Part shown: positions 19,200-26,700 of the stretch, piece by piece
How the letters are laid out: every line of letters starts with the position of its first letter
How positions within the stretch are numbered: position 1 is the stretch's first letter
Origin: an uncultured Bacteroidales bacterium
Lineage (GTDB): Bacteria > Bacteroidota > Bacteroidia > Bacteroidales > WCHB1-69
Assembly (NCBI GenBank): GCA_900315705.1
Contig: ONAB01000004.1
Span: 62,001 to 126,000, forward strand
Direction of reading: 5' to 3'
DNA: 64,000 nt
Program-made: the position numbers and the translations under genes
The notes under the pieces: generated by a model
Seen by the model: only the letters and a program-made list of their open reading frames with translations
The model's database searches: none
What the model was told of the DNA's origin: nothing

Positions 19200-20105
19200 T
19201 TAATTCACAACCACCCTTACCCCGTTCGACACACTTTTGGCCTCACCGTTGTATGCATCCCGGCACGTCACTCGGCAATAGCTTGGGAGGTAGGTCCACG
19301 CGCCGCCGCGCAGCACATACCGGCTTCCTGATTCGACGAGAGGGTCTGTCTGCGTGGTAGTGGGGTAGGGACCATAGGTGTCGCGGCACCATTCCCACAG
19401 GTTGCCGCTCATATCATAAAGTCCCAATTCGTTGGGCTGCTTTTCGCCCACGGGGTGCACTATACTCTGGGAATTCCCCTTGTGCCAGGCCACATCATCC
19501 ACACTGCTGCTGCCACTGAAGCGGTAATGCCGGGTGTTGTTACCACCCCGCGCCGCGAATTCCCACTGCGCCTCCGAGGGCAGCCCGAAGGCAAGGCCCG
19601 TCATCGCGCTCAGCTTTGCGACAAATTGCAGAGCATCGGCTCTGGACACATTATAAGCGGGCATCCTCTCCCCTACCCCATATTGTTCCGGCCAATCCAG
19701 GTCGTACCCCATCACCGCACGCCATTCCCGCTGGGTGATTTCATACTTGCCGATGTAATAACCACCCAATGTCACCTCGTGTACAGGAGCCTCGTCGTCT
19801 TGGGCTTCCGCATCATAGTTGTCACCCAAGGCATCGGTGTTCTGGGCGCCCATCTGGAAAGTGCCACCCTCCACCCGCACCAGGTTGGCGACCAAGTTGC
19901 GGATTACGTTTTTCTGCTCCTCACGGATTTCCATATCTTCCGCCCAATGAATGATGACGCCGTTGATGTTTTCCACTTTAGTGAAATCGTCACTCTCATA
20001 GATGTAGTCACCCTGCTCAAAAACAGGATCCTTTCCGCAGGAAACAGCTACGAAAATGCCCAAAACAAACAGCCACAAAATATATGTCAACTTTCTCAAA
20101 CTCAT
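19200..20105 (-). CDS. SUMF1/FGE-sulfatase-domain lipoprotein
   Basis: 301 aa. Lipoprotein signal with lipobox AVSC (cysteine 23). Residues about 75-301 are an FGE-sulfatase (PF03781) domain: MVRVEGGTFQMG-like start (VRVEGGTFQMGAQ), YYIGKYEITQREWRAVMG, FGLPSEAQWEFAARGGN, NELGLYDMSGNLWEWCRD, YVLRGGAW, and the closing SNGVRVVVN. Many proteins with this fold are not formylglycine-generating enzymes, so catalysis is not claimed. It is next to two FISUMP-cluster genes on the same strand. FISUMP and FGE domains share a comparable motif order (xLPSxxEW ... VR), which may reflect a related fold; that is inference. Confidence 0.9.
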   Translation of the reverse strand: MSLRKLTYILWLFVLGIFVAVSCGKDPVFEQGDYIYESDDFTKVENINGVIIHWAEDMEIREEQKNVIRNLVANLVRVEGGTFQMGAQNTDALGDNYDAEAQDDEAPVHEVTLGGYYIGKYEITQREWRAVMGYDLDWPEQYGVGERMPAYNVSRADALQFVAKLSAMTGLAFGLPSEAQWEFAARGGNNTRHYRFSGSSSVDDVAWHKGNSQSIVHPVGEKQPNELGLYDMSGNLWEWCRDTYGPYPTTTQTDPLVESGSRYVLRGGAWTYLPSYCRVTCRDAYNGEAKSVSNGVRVVVN

Positions 20106-20106
20106 T

Positions 20107-20178
20107 TCATTCTTAATTCTTAATTCTTAAGCCGCGCGACCGCACGCCTCTATAATTCTTAATTCTTAATTCTTAATT
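20107..20178. repeat. AATTCTTA simple repeats between two genes
   Basis: Runs of TTAATTCTTAATTCTTAA on both sides of a short GC-rich segment. They fill the gap between the two SUMF1-type genes and reach the end of the upstream one. The complementary TTAAGAATTAAG run occurs at 35998-36030. Confidence 0.7.
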
Positions 20179-21320
20179 GGCAAACAAACCCCCACCCCCA
20201 CTCTCGCCCCTACAGCGTATCGTGCATCATTGAGCGCGTTGAGGTTATATACCATACTGATAGCTTCTGCGGATATAACAACATTCTTGATATGGAACAT
20301 CGCTCCGAGTGAGGCCGTGGGACCGTAATACGATCTTCTCGGATAGTAGTGCCATCCTTGGTCGCTCTCGAAAGTGAGGGCGCGGTAGCCGAAACCGGCC
20401 CCGATGTGAAGCGAGAGCAACTGATGGGGGCGAACGACCAGCCCGAGTTGGCCGCCCAAGTAAGTGGTCTTGGAGACACCGGTGAGGATGTAGTGTCCGT
20501 TGGACTGGAATGAAGAGAAGGCACCCCGGTAGTGGAAGTTGGTCATCGCGCTGAAATACCAGCCGAAGAGTTTCACGGTGCCCACCTTGAAGCCGTACGA
20601 CCATTGCGGCATAGAGGTGTAGGCGGCGTTGAGCGTAAGAAAGAATGTCGGAGGAAGCGAGTCTAGGCGGGCCTTTCTTGCGGCAATTTTCTGTTGGTGC
20701 GCCTCGGCCTTCTCTGCGACGAGCAAGGCCCGTATGGAGACTTTGGCGGAATCGGCAGCAGTCCTCTTGGCGGGTTTAGACGACTGCTCCGCCTTCGTGG
20801 TCGTGTCGGCACTCTGGGGCTTGAAGTCGTAGTCCATAGCCAGACGGAATCCCGTGGAGGCGTTGTTGCCGCCAAGGTAGAAGGAGGGGGTCACGTCTGG
20901 GAGGAGGCCGGCTTGGACGGCGCACGTCCATTCAGTTTCCGTGGGGAGGCGGTAGTGCATCTTCGTCTTCTGGTTGAGCCAAAAGATGAAAAGCTGCACC
21001 TCGTCGTGGGAGACATTGGTCATGGGCAGGTAGTCATCAGCTTCCCCATCAGTGTTGGTGCCCATAATCTCGTTCCAAAGCCGCCGCGTGACCTTGTGCT
21101 TGGCGATGTAGAATCCCTTGACGGAGGTGGTGCTTGTTTGTGCGGCCGAAGCGTCGGTTACGGACAAGCAGGACGGTACAAAGTGCATCTCGATGAGGGG
21201 AGTGTTGTTGGGGGAGCCGTCGTTTTGGGAGTAGGCGCACGGCGTAAAGAAGGCTGGTAAAATACACACTGCCAGCAAGATGTGCAAAATATGCCGTGAT
21301 ATTGGAACGTCCTTTGCCAT
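20166..21320 (-). CDS. SUMF1-like domain fused to an outer-membrane beta-barrel
   Basis: 384 aa from the ATG at 21320 (MAKDVPISRH); an upstream ATG at 21386 lies beyond the predicted promoter. The signal peptide ends near AYSQ. Residues about 70-145 keep the middle of an FGE/SUMF1 domain: KGFYIAKHKVTRRLWNEIMG, MTNVSHDEVQLFIFWLN, YRLPTETEWTCAVQAG. The usual C-terminal half (DMSGNVWEW ... GFR) is missing. A charged Lys/Ala/Glu linker (about 170-215) leads to a C-terminal barrel-like region (FGWYFSAMTNFHYRG, SLHIGAGFGYRALTF, GARVGVGVCLPIKN). It looks like a sensor- or binding-type fusion displayed at the outer membrane. Confidence 0.7.
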   Translation of the reverse strand: MAKDVPISRHILHILLAVCILPAFFTPCAYSQNDGSPNNTPLIEMHFVPSCLSVTDASAAQTSTTSVKGFYIAKHKVTRRLWNEIMGTNTDGEADDYLPMTNVSHDEVQLFIFWLNQKTKMHYRLPTETEWTCAVQAGLLPDVTPSFYLGGNNASTGFRLAMDYDFKPQSADTTTKAEQSSKPAKRTAADSAKVSIRALLVAEKAEAHQQKIAARKARLDSLPPTFFLTLNAAYTSMPQWSYGFKVGTVKLFGWYFSAMTNFHYRGAFSSFQSNGHYILTGVSKTTYLGGQLGLVVRPHQLLSLHIGAGFGYRALTFESDQGWHYYPRRSYYGPTASLGAMFHIKNVVISAEAISMVYNLNALNDARYAVGARVGVGVCLPIKN

Positions 21321-21358
21321 TATAAATCGCCTTTTAATTGTTTGGGAATAACAAGACG

Positions 21359-21366
21359 CAAAGGTA
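21359..21366 (-). promoter_or_regulatory. Bacteroidota -7 box upstream of the SUMF1-barrel gene
   Basis: TACCTTTG on the minus strand, 38 bases before the ATG at 21320. It likely serves the SUMF1-barrel, SUMF1-lipoprotein and FISUMP genes as one transcript. Confidence 0.5.
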
Positions 21367-21400
21367 CGATTTTTTCGGATTACCATTTAATCATAGTCAT

Positions 21401-21477
21401 TTATTGCCTCATTGACACCTCCGTAAGCCCTCCCTTGTTGCCCACCACAAAGAGCGTGGGCGCGTTGTGACCGCGCA
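21401..21477 (-). pseudogene. 3'-end relic of a paralogue of the gene at 22526-23098
   Basis: On the minus strand it reads RGHNAPTLFVVGNKGGLTE and then stops, almost the same as the last residues of the intact gene (HGHNAPTLFLVGNKGGLTE). At DNA level 21418-21477 matches 22546-22605 at about 55 of 60 bases. No upstream coding remains. The relic and the intact copy are direct repeats bracketing the DUF559 unit. Confidence 0.8.
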
Positions 21478-21534
21478 AAAATCTTTCACAAACAACAAAA
21501 AAAAAATCATCCAAAGGCTTAAATTGTTTTTTAG

Positions 21535-21673
21535 TATTTTTGCACCGACTATATAAATCGTCATTTATATAAATACATATTTACATCATGAACGGCAATA
21601 AAACAGAAGTAGCCCCGACACCGGTTTCTGTTATTTGAATTAACATTTATCACAGTTGAATTTTATATTTTTG
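21535..21673 (+). promoter_or_regulatory. Two -7 boxes with a 16-codon ORF between them
   Basis: TATTTTTG occurs at 21535-21542 and again at 21666-21673 on the plus strand. Between them an ATG at 21588 opens a 16-codon frame (MNGNKTEVAPTPVSVI) ending at 21638. The first box may be what is left of a lost gene's promoter; the second is the best candidate for DUF559 transcription. Neither has a clear -33 TTG at the right distance. Confidence 0.35.
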
Positions 21674-21712
21674 CATTCTCATTGTTGAGCGGAAATGTGC
21701 ATCATTTTTGTT

Positions 21713-21732
21713 GTCCGCACAACTGTGCGGAC
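21713..21732. repeat. Perfect 8-bp stem hairpin next to the left inverted repeat
   Basis: GTCCGCAC - AACT - GTGCGGAC, five bases outside the left repeat of the DUF559 unit. A weaker hairpin (GGCAC - TGCT - GTGCC, 22351-22364) lies just outside the right repeat. Confidence 0.6.
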
Positions 21733-21737
21733 ACCCC

Positions 21738-21788
21738 AAAACTCCCCTTCTATTTTAGAAGGGGTGGCCGAAGGCCGGGGTAGTAATA
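21738..21788 (+). repeat. Left double-hairpin inverted repeat of the DUF559 unit
   Basis: Hairpin 1 is CCCCTTCT-ATTTT-AGAAGGGG and hairpin 2 is GGCC-GAA-GGCC, followed by GGGGTAGT. It ends 28 bases before the DUF559 start codon, so it would also form the 5' untranslated region of that gene. Confidence 0.85.
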
Positions 21789-21816
21789 TAAACAAACACA
21801 ATACCTTAGAAAACAA

Positions 21817-22233
21817 ATGACCATCATCAACGGCATCAGAATCAAGGACCGTCCTGTCCATAATCTACCAGCAAGCAGTGAACTGTCGGGCTATGCACGC
21901 AATAACCGTAAGGCAGGCAATTTGGCGGAAATCGTCTTTTGGCTTCAAGTACACAGAAAATCCTTCCACGGACTTGATTTTGACAGGCAGAAGGTCATCG
22001 GAAATTACATTGTTGATTTTTATGTGAAGAGACTTGGGCTTGTGGTGGAAATAGACGGCGGCTCCCACAACGAGAAGATGGACTATGATACACGACGTGA
22101 TGATTTTTTGGAGGGGCTTGGATTAAAGGTGTTCCGCACGACGGACTACGATGTCTTGCAGCATGTGGACATTGTGCTGGAAGACTTGAGGAAATTCATT
22201 GTTGAAAATTATGAGCATGAAGATGTCAAATAA
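21817..22233 (+). CDS. DUF559 (Vsr-like) endonuclease-domain protein
   Basis: 138 aa. Residues about 25-135 match the DUF559 family (PF04480), predicted to have the Vsr/PD-(D/E)XK-type nuclease fold: RNNRKAGNLAEIVFWLQ, RQKVIGNYIVDFYVKRLGL, then LVVEIDGGSH (candidate catalytic acids are the Asp of VDFYV and the Glu/Asp of VEIDG), and GLKVFRTTDYDVLQHVD. Small DUF559 proteins are common and scattered in Bacteroidota; their role is not established. There is no cognate methyltransferase here. The gene sits alone between inverted hairpin repeats. Confidence 0.88.
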   Translation: MTIINGIRIKDRPVHNLPASSELSGYARNNRKAGNLAEIVFWLQVHRKSFHGLDFDRQKVIGNYIVDFYVKRLGLVVEIDGGSHNEKMDYDTRRDDFLEGLGLKVFRTTDYDVLQHVDIVLEDLRKFIVENYEHEDVK

Positions 22234-22287
22234 GGAATCCCCAAAGAATCTTTAATTTCACAAGGATGGCCTAACGGCCAATCTCTC

Positions 22288-22341
22288 ATATTAACTACCC
22301 CGCCCTTCGGGCACCCCTTCTGAAAATCAGAAAGGGAGTTT
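22288..22341 (-). repeat. Right double-hairpin inverted repeat of the DUF559 unit
   Basis: Reverse orientation to the left copy: hairpin 1 is CCCTTTCTG-ATTTT-CAGAAGGGG and hairpin 2 is GCCC-GAA-GGGC, with GGGGTAGT. It starts 54 bases after the DUF559 stop and could also terminate its transcript. Confidence 0.85.
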
Positions 22342-22446
22342 GCGCCTCGCGGCACTGCTGTGCCACGGGTGTTTATGGGGTACCGCGCCTATTGTATTTG
22401 TCTCTCTGGGTCAATATCTATATCATTGCCCTCTATTTTTATTCAC

Positions 22447-22502
22447 GGAGGAGTTTATCGATATTATTCTCCTCCACGAATCGATTTTTTGAAGGTTCGT
22501 GG
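22447..22502. promoter_or_regulatory. Two mutually exclusive hairpins downstream of the regulator-like gene
   Basis: GGAGGAG (22447-22453) pairs with CTCCTCC (22469-22475). CCACGAA (22474-22480) pairs with TTCGTGG (22496-22502). The two share CC at 22474-22475, so only one can form at a time. They lie 3' of the minus-strand gene; a terminator role is the simplest reading. Confidence 0.35.
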
Positions 22503-22525
22503 AGATTTTTACATGCAACTCGTCG

Positions 22526-23098
22526 TCATTCCCGCACCACTCGCGCCTCCGTAAGCCCTCCCTTGTTGCCCACCAAGAAGAGTGTGGGCGCGTTGTGGCC
22601 GTGCACGAAGTTGTCGAGGTAGAGCGGCTCACCGATGATGAAACAGGAGCAGTGGAAGCTGTCGCCGGGCTTGAGTTTGGAGTTCTCGCTCTCCGTCACC
22701 ACAAAATGGCCGTCGCCGAAGTGTCGGAGCAGCACGCGGCGGTCGGGCGACCAGGCGATGCGCACATAGCCTTCGGCGGGAATGTCGTCGGGATAGAGAA
22801 CACGGCCGAGCACCAAGTTCGACGACTCTTCCGAACGGCCGTGGTTGGCCAGAAAATCGTCCCAGTCGTGGAAGCCCACGCAGCGGGCGAGGATGGAGAG
22901 CGTGGAGTAGCGGGTGGTGTCGTAGCCCTCCACATAGCCCCAGATACGCTTGAGGGTAGTCACACCGAGGGTCTCCTTGCAGCGTTCCTGGATCACGCCG
23001 GTGAGGAACTGGAAGTCGGCCGGGGTTTTCATTTTGCGGGAGACGGACGCCTCCACCATTTCACGGAGTTGCAGGATGGTTGTTTCGTCAAGAGTCAT
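22526..23098 (-). CDS. Regulator-like protein with N-terminal helical (HTH-like) domain, conserved hypothetical
   Basis: 190 aa from the ATG at 23098 (MTLDETTILQLREMVEA); an upstream ATG at 23155 would place the promoter inside the gene. Residues about 1-85 are helical, with a possible helix-turn-helix (FLTGVIQERCKETLGVTTLKRIWGY, then YSTLSILARCVGFHDWDDFL). Residues about 100-190 are beta-rich (LPGDSFHCSCF-like strands, APTLFLVGNKGG). I know this as a Bacteroidota family with no assigned function; DNA binding is inference. Its 3' end is duplicated as the relic at 21401-21477. Confidence 0.65.
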   Translation of the reverse strand: MTLDETTILQLREMVEASVSRKMKTPADFQFLTGVIQERCKETLGVTTLKRIWGYVEGYDTTRYSTLSILARCVGFHDWDDFLANHGRSEESSNLVLGRVLYPDDIPAEGYVRIAWSPDRRVLLRHFGDGHFVVTESENSKLKPGDSFHCSCFIIGEPLYLDNFVHGHNAPTLFLVGNKGGLTEARVVRE

Positions 23099-23130
23099 AT
23101 TGCGGTTTGCGATGTGCGGTTTACTGGGTG

Positions 23131-23138
23131 CAAAAATA
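23131..23138 (-). promoter_or_regulatory. Bacteroidota -7 box upstream of the regulator-like gene
   Basis: TATTTTTG on the minus strand, 32 bases before the ATG at 23098, inside the short gap to the next gene. Confidence 0.5.
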
Positions 23139-23155
23139 GGAAATAATACTAACAC

Positions 23156-23662
23156 CTAAACTTTTGCGGAGAACACATAAAACTGTCCTACAACACGTTC
23201 CACATAGGATGTTTTATCCTTTAAAGCGCCGACAATACGATCCACATGTTTTTTATACTTTTCTTCATCATCTATGGGGAAAAGCACAAATGCCACCACA
23301 CCATCCTTCACCCCATAGGTGCTGATTTTCTCGATGTCAGTTATAATCCCACTGATGTTTTTTGTTATTGGCTTGTTTTTAGCTTCTACGTTTTCCACAT
23401 TGTAGCTTGTATTTACCGTCTTTATCTCAATGAAGGTGTTGTTGGCAAAGATGTCAGCATGTTTGCTGCTGTTATTCGTATAGGGCTTCTCAATTTCAGT
23501 GTCAGGGTAGCGAGATTGTAATTTATAGGCCAGTACGGTTTGCAAATATCTCTCAAACTTGGCTCGTTTCGGGAGATGAAGGCTGAGAATCGGGGCGGCC
23601 AGCCCATCGGTATCTTTCAAAATACTTTCAATCTCTTTGTGAATGATTTCATACATTTCCAT
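23156..23662 (-). CDS. PD-(D/E)XK-like predicted nuclease
   Basis: 168 aa. The core HADIFANNTFIEIKTVN has an Asp (70) in a short strand followed, after nine residues, by Glu79-x-Lys81: the D...(D/E)xK signature of restriction-type nucleases. The N-terminal part is helical (PKRAKFERYLQTVLAYKLQ), and the end is a mixed domain (GVVAFVLFPIDDEEKYKKHVD). No methyltransferase or DNA-binding partner is adjacent. It could be the nuclease part of a restriction-like or DNA-repair function, or an inactive relative. It begins 58 bases after the regulator-like gene's ATG, on the same strand. Confidence 0.6.
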   Translation of the reverse strand: MEMYEIIHKEIESILKDTDGLAAPILSLHLPKRAKFERYLQTVLAYKLQSRYPDTEIEKPYTNNSSKHADIFANNTFIEIKTVNTSYNVENVEAKNKPITKNISGIITDIEKISTYGVKDGVVAFVLFPIDDEEKYKKHVDRIVGALKDKTSYVERVVGQFYVFSAKV

Positions 23663-23757
23663 AATTTTACTTCTTTTGTGGACTATTTGTAATTGTTAAA
23701 CTTTGAAATTCAAAAATTGGGGATAAATAAACAGGTTTCACTTATTGTAAGGTGGGT

Positions 23758-26700
23758 TTAATCCTTGAGACAGCGGACAGAATACTTATAACGATGGTCA
23801 ACTGAATATCTTTCCATTGAATTAACATTAAAGGAAAGTTTGCGATAATATGCATAAGAGGATCCCGAACCAGTAGCACTCCAAAAAAAAGCGTTATTGT
23901 TGAATGTTGCTCCAGCAGAAGAAAAGTAACTGCCGGCGGGAAGGGCTGAAAATTCAGTCGCATTATTGTCGGTCGGTACATTGCCTACCGCACATGTAAT
24001 GCTAACAATATTCCACTTCGCGTGGGAAGCCAAAGCCTTTGCAATAGAGCTGGTATATTCACCACATACATACTCACTTTGGCTACTCACATAATCAGTC
24101 AGTTGAGTCCACTCCGCATCGCTTGGCACATGCCAGCCGTTAGGGCAAATTCCCTGTACACAGGAAGGAATAGAGCTGGAGGAATTAGCACCATGCATCA
24201 CCGCAGGCCAGTTATATAGGTAGCCGTATATGAACACATTGCTGGAATCATTGTTTGGGTAATAACATGAGGCAGTTGTTGTGCTTGTACTGTTGTCTAA
24301 AGGTATGCTGGCTCCATTGGCATAGTGCGTGGTGCGCAGGTTCTCTTTCATCCAGCATTGGTTGCCAATAAGCACTGTGTTGTACATGTTACCGTCATAG
24401 TCGGTGACGGTGGATGCACCAGGGCAGGGATGACTGGCCGGAGTGTGACTATAGTGGGTGGTGAAACTAATTTCATCACCATACGATGTGCCCACACTGT
24501 TGGTGGCGTATGCCCTCAAGTAGTAGATGGTGCCGGCAAGCAACCCTGTGACATTGCTGGTGAAGCTGCCTGTGCCACTTCCATCTACGGTGTGGCTGTC
24601 ACTTGTTGTGGGGTTGGGCGAGGTGCTCCAGCATACACCGCGTTCGGTGACGGTTGCACCCCCGTCAGATAACACACTGACACCACAAGAGGCTGTGGTA
24701 TAAGTAATGTTGTCAAGCAAATTAGTGAAAACAGAAGGCCAGGTCAGAACGCTATAATTTTCATCGCGAAGACAACGGACCGAAATCCCGCATTGTAATG
24801 AGATACTGCCGCTATTCACCTTGGCACTATTGTTGCTGATATTCCAAGCGGAACCCCAATAGTATGCTTTAGTACTGAAATCGTTTGCGTTACTGCAGTA
24901 ATAACCTGAAGGTAAAGCACTGAAACCTGTGATATCGTTTGCGCTCAAGTTATTGCCGACCGTACAATTTCCATTGTCACTACTCCAGCCAAAGTTAGCC
25001 GCCAATGCCTTTGCAATATTTCTGTTGTCTCCGCCACACGTGAATTCGGGAATGCTGCTAACATAGCTGGTAAGCTGAATCCATTCCGCATTGCTTGGCA
25101 CGTGCCAGCCTGATGGGCAGATGCCTTGCACACCGCTTGGATTAGCCTCACTACTGGTCGCACCGTTCATTATAGCAGGTCCGTTGTAAAGGTAGCCGTA
25201 TGTGGCCACATTGGTTGTGTCACTATTGGGCGCATAACGGTAGGCCACAGTTGATGAAGTTGTCGTGCCTAAAGGAATCCCCACGCTGTTAGCGTAGTGT
25301 GTAGTACGCAGATTCTCTTTCATCCAGCATTGCTGCCCTATCTTTACGGTGTTGTAGATGTTGCCATCGTAGTCGGTTACCGTAGGCGTGCCGGAACAGG
25401 GTGTGCCAGGAACATACATTGTGGCAAATGAGATTTCAGGTCCATACACGGAACCTTGGGCTGTTGTGACAAAAGTACGGTATTTGTAGTTGTTGTCTGA
25501 GGTTAAACCTGTTAAAGAATACGACAGGATATCACCTTGTACATTTACTGTATTATAGACACTCTCTGAATCATCTTTCCATTGGAAACCTTGTGCAATA
25601 ATAGTTACATTTTCCGGATTAAAGACGGTACCGCTCAACAGGGCGGAAGTCGTTGTTATTGATGAGGCCGACCCAGTTGTTACAGCAACATTAGGGGTTG
25701 TGCTGCTTTCATCATATAATGCATCCCGGAGACAACGTATGGAACAACCATATTTATAGTTAGGGTTTGATAAAGAACTCGATAAAGAAATAGTCGCTGA
25801 ATGCCAAACTATACTGAAAAGTGAATTAATGCCATCGGATGGACAAACCCAAAAACAAGTGTTGCTTCCAACAGACTCGTTTATTGAATTTGTTATATAA
25901 TTTGCAGGGAGAGCTGTGAAACCAGTAGCATTATTTGAAGAGAGGTCATTGCATGGGTAACAAACGTTTGAACTGTTGCCCGTCCAACCCGTTGTAGCAG
26001 CCAAGGCCTTGGATATGTTTTGGATGTTGCCGCCGCATTGATATCTGCTTTGATTACCGACATATTGTACCAAATCCTTCCATTCGTAGGATCTAGGCAA
26101 ATGCCATCCTGTGGGGCAGATACCTTGAACAGGCAAGTTCGATTCAACATTTGCCGCATCATCCCCAAAGGCGGCTTTCCAGTTGTACAGGAGCCCATAG
26201 GTGTTCGTGTAGTACATGTTTGCTCCTGGATAGTAGTAGTATGCGATTGTATCAGAAAGGACTGTCCCCAATGTGATTGGCGTACCGTTGGCATAATGAG
26301 TGGTGCGCAGGTTTTCCTTCATCCAGCACTGCGTGCCGATTTGGACAGTGTTATAGATGTTATCGACATTTGATGTTCCTATGCAAGGTTGGGCATCGTA
26401 ATTGGAATCCATGATAGAGAAACTTCTTTCGTTTCCATAATATGTTCCTGCATTAGTGGTAATGTATGCGCGTATATAATATAAGGTGTTTGTTCTAATT
26501 CCAGTTAGGGTGCTTGAAAAAGTCCCAGTTCCGCTACCATCGTTAGTGTGATTGTCAGTAATAGTGGGATGCTGTAAGGTACTCCAACACACACCGCGAG
26601 CAGTCACAGCGGCTGGATTAGAAGAATATGCACATCCGCCACTAGTCGCACTATTGTTTGTAATGTTGGAAACATGAGCCGTTGTGACACCTATAGAGGA

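Larger units (their letters stand above)
21738..22341 (+). mobile_element. Candidate mobile unit: DUF559 nuclease gene between covarying inverted repeats
   Basis: The left repeat (21738-21788) and right repeat (22288-22341) are inverted copies of a sequence of about 50 bp. Each contains hairpin 1 (CCCCTTCT/AGAAGGGG on the left, CCCTTTCTG/CAGAAGGGG on the right), hairpin 2 (GGCC-GAA-GGCC versus GCCC-GAA-GGGC), and a conserved GGGGTAGT followed by AATAT. The stem differences are compensatory. The only gene inside encodes a DUF559 protein. A solitary copy of the repeat is at 37078-37126. No target duplication was seen at the ends. Mobility is inferred, not shown. Confidence 0.55.

Noticed and set aside
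21481..21816. tRNA or small structured RNA gene in the 430-base gap before the DUF559 gene
   Set aside because: No cloverleaf or CCA end could be traced; the structure present is explained by the hairpins, the relic and the inverted repeat.
21738..22341. Classical insertion sequence
   Set aside because: There is no transposase (no DDE, HUH or serine/tyrosine recombinase motif) and no target-site duplication was visible, so it is described only as a candidate mobile unit.
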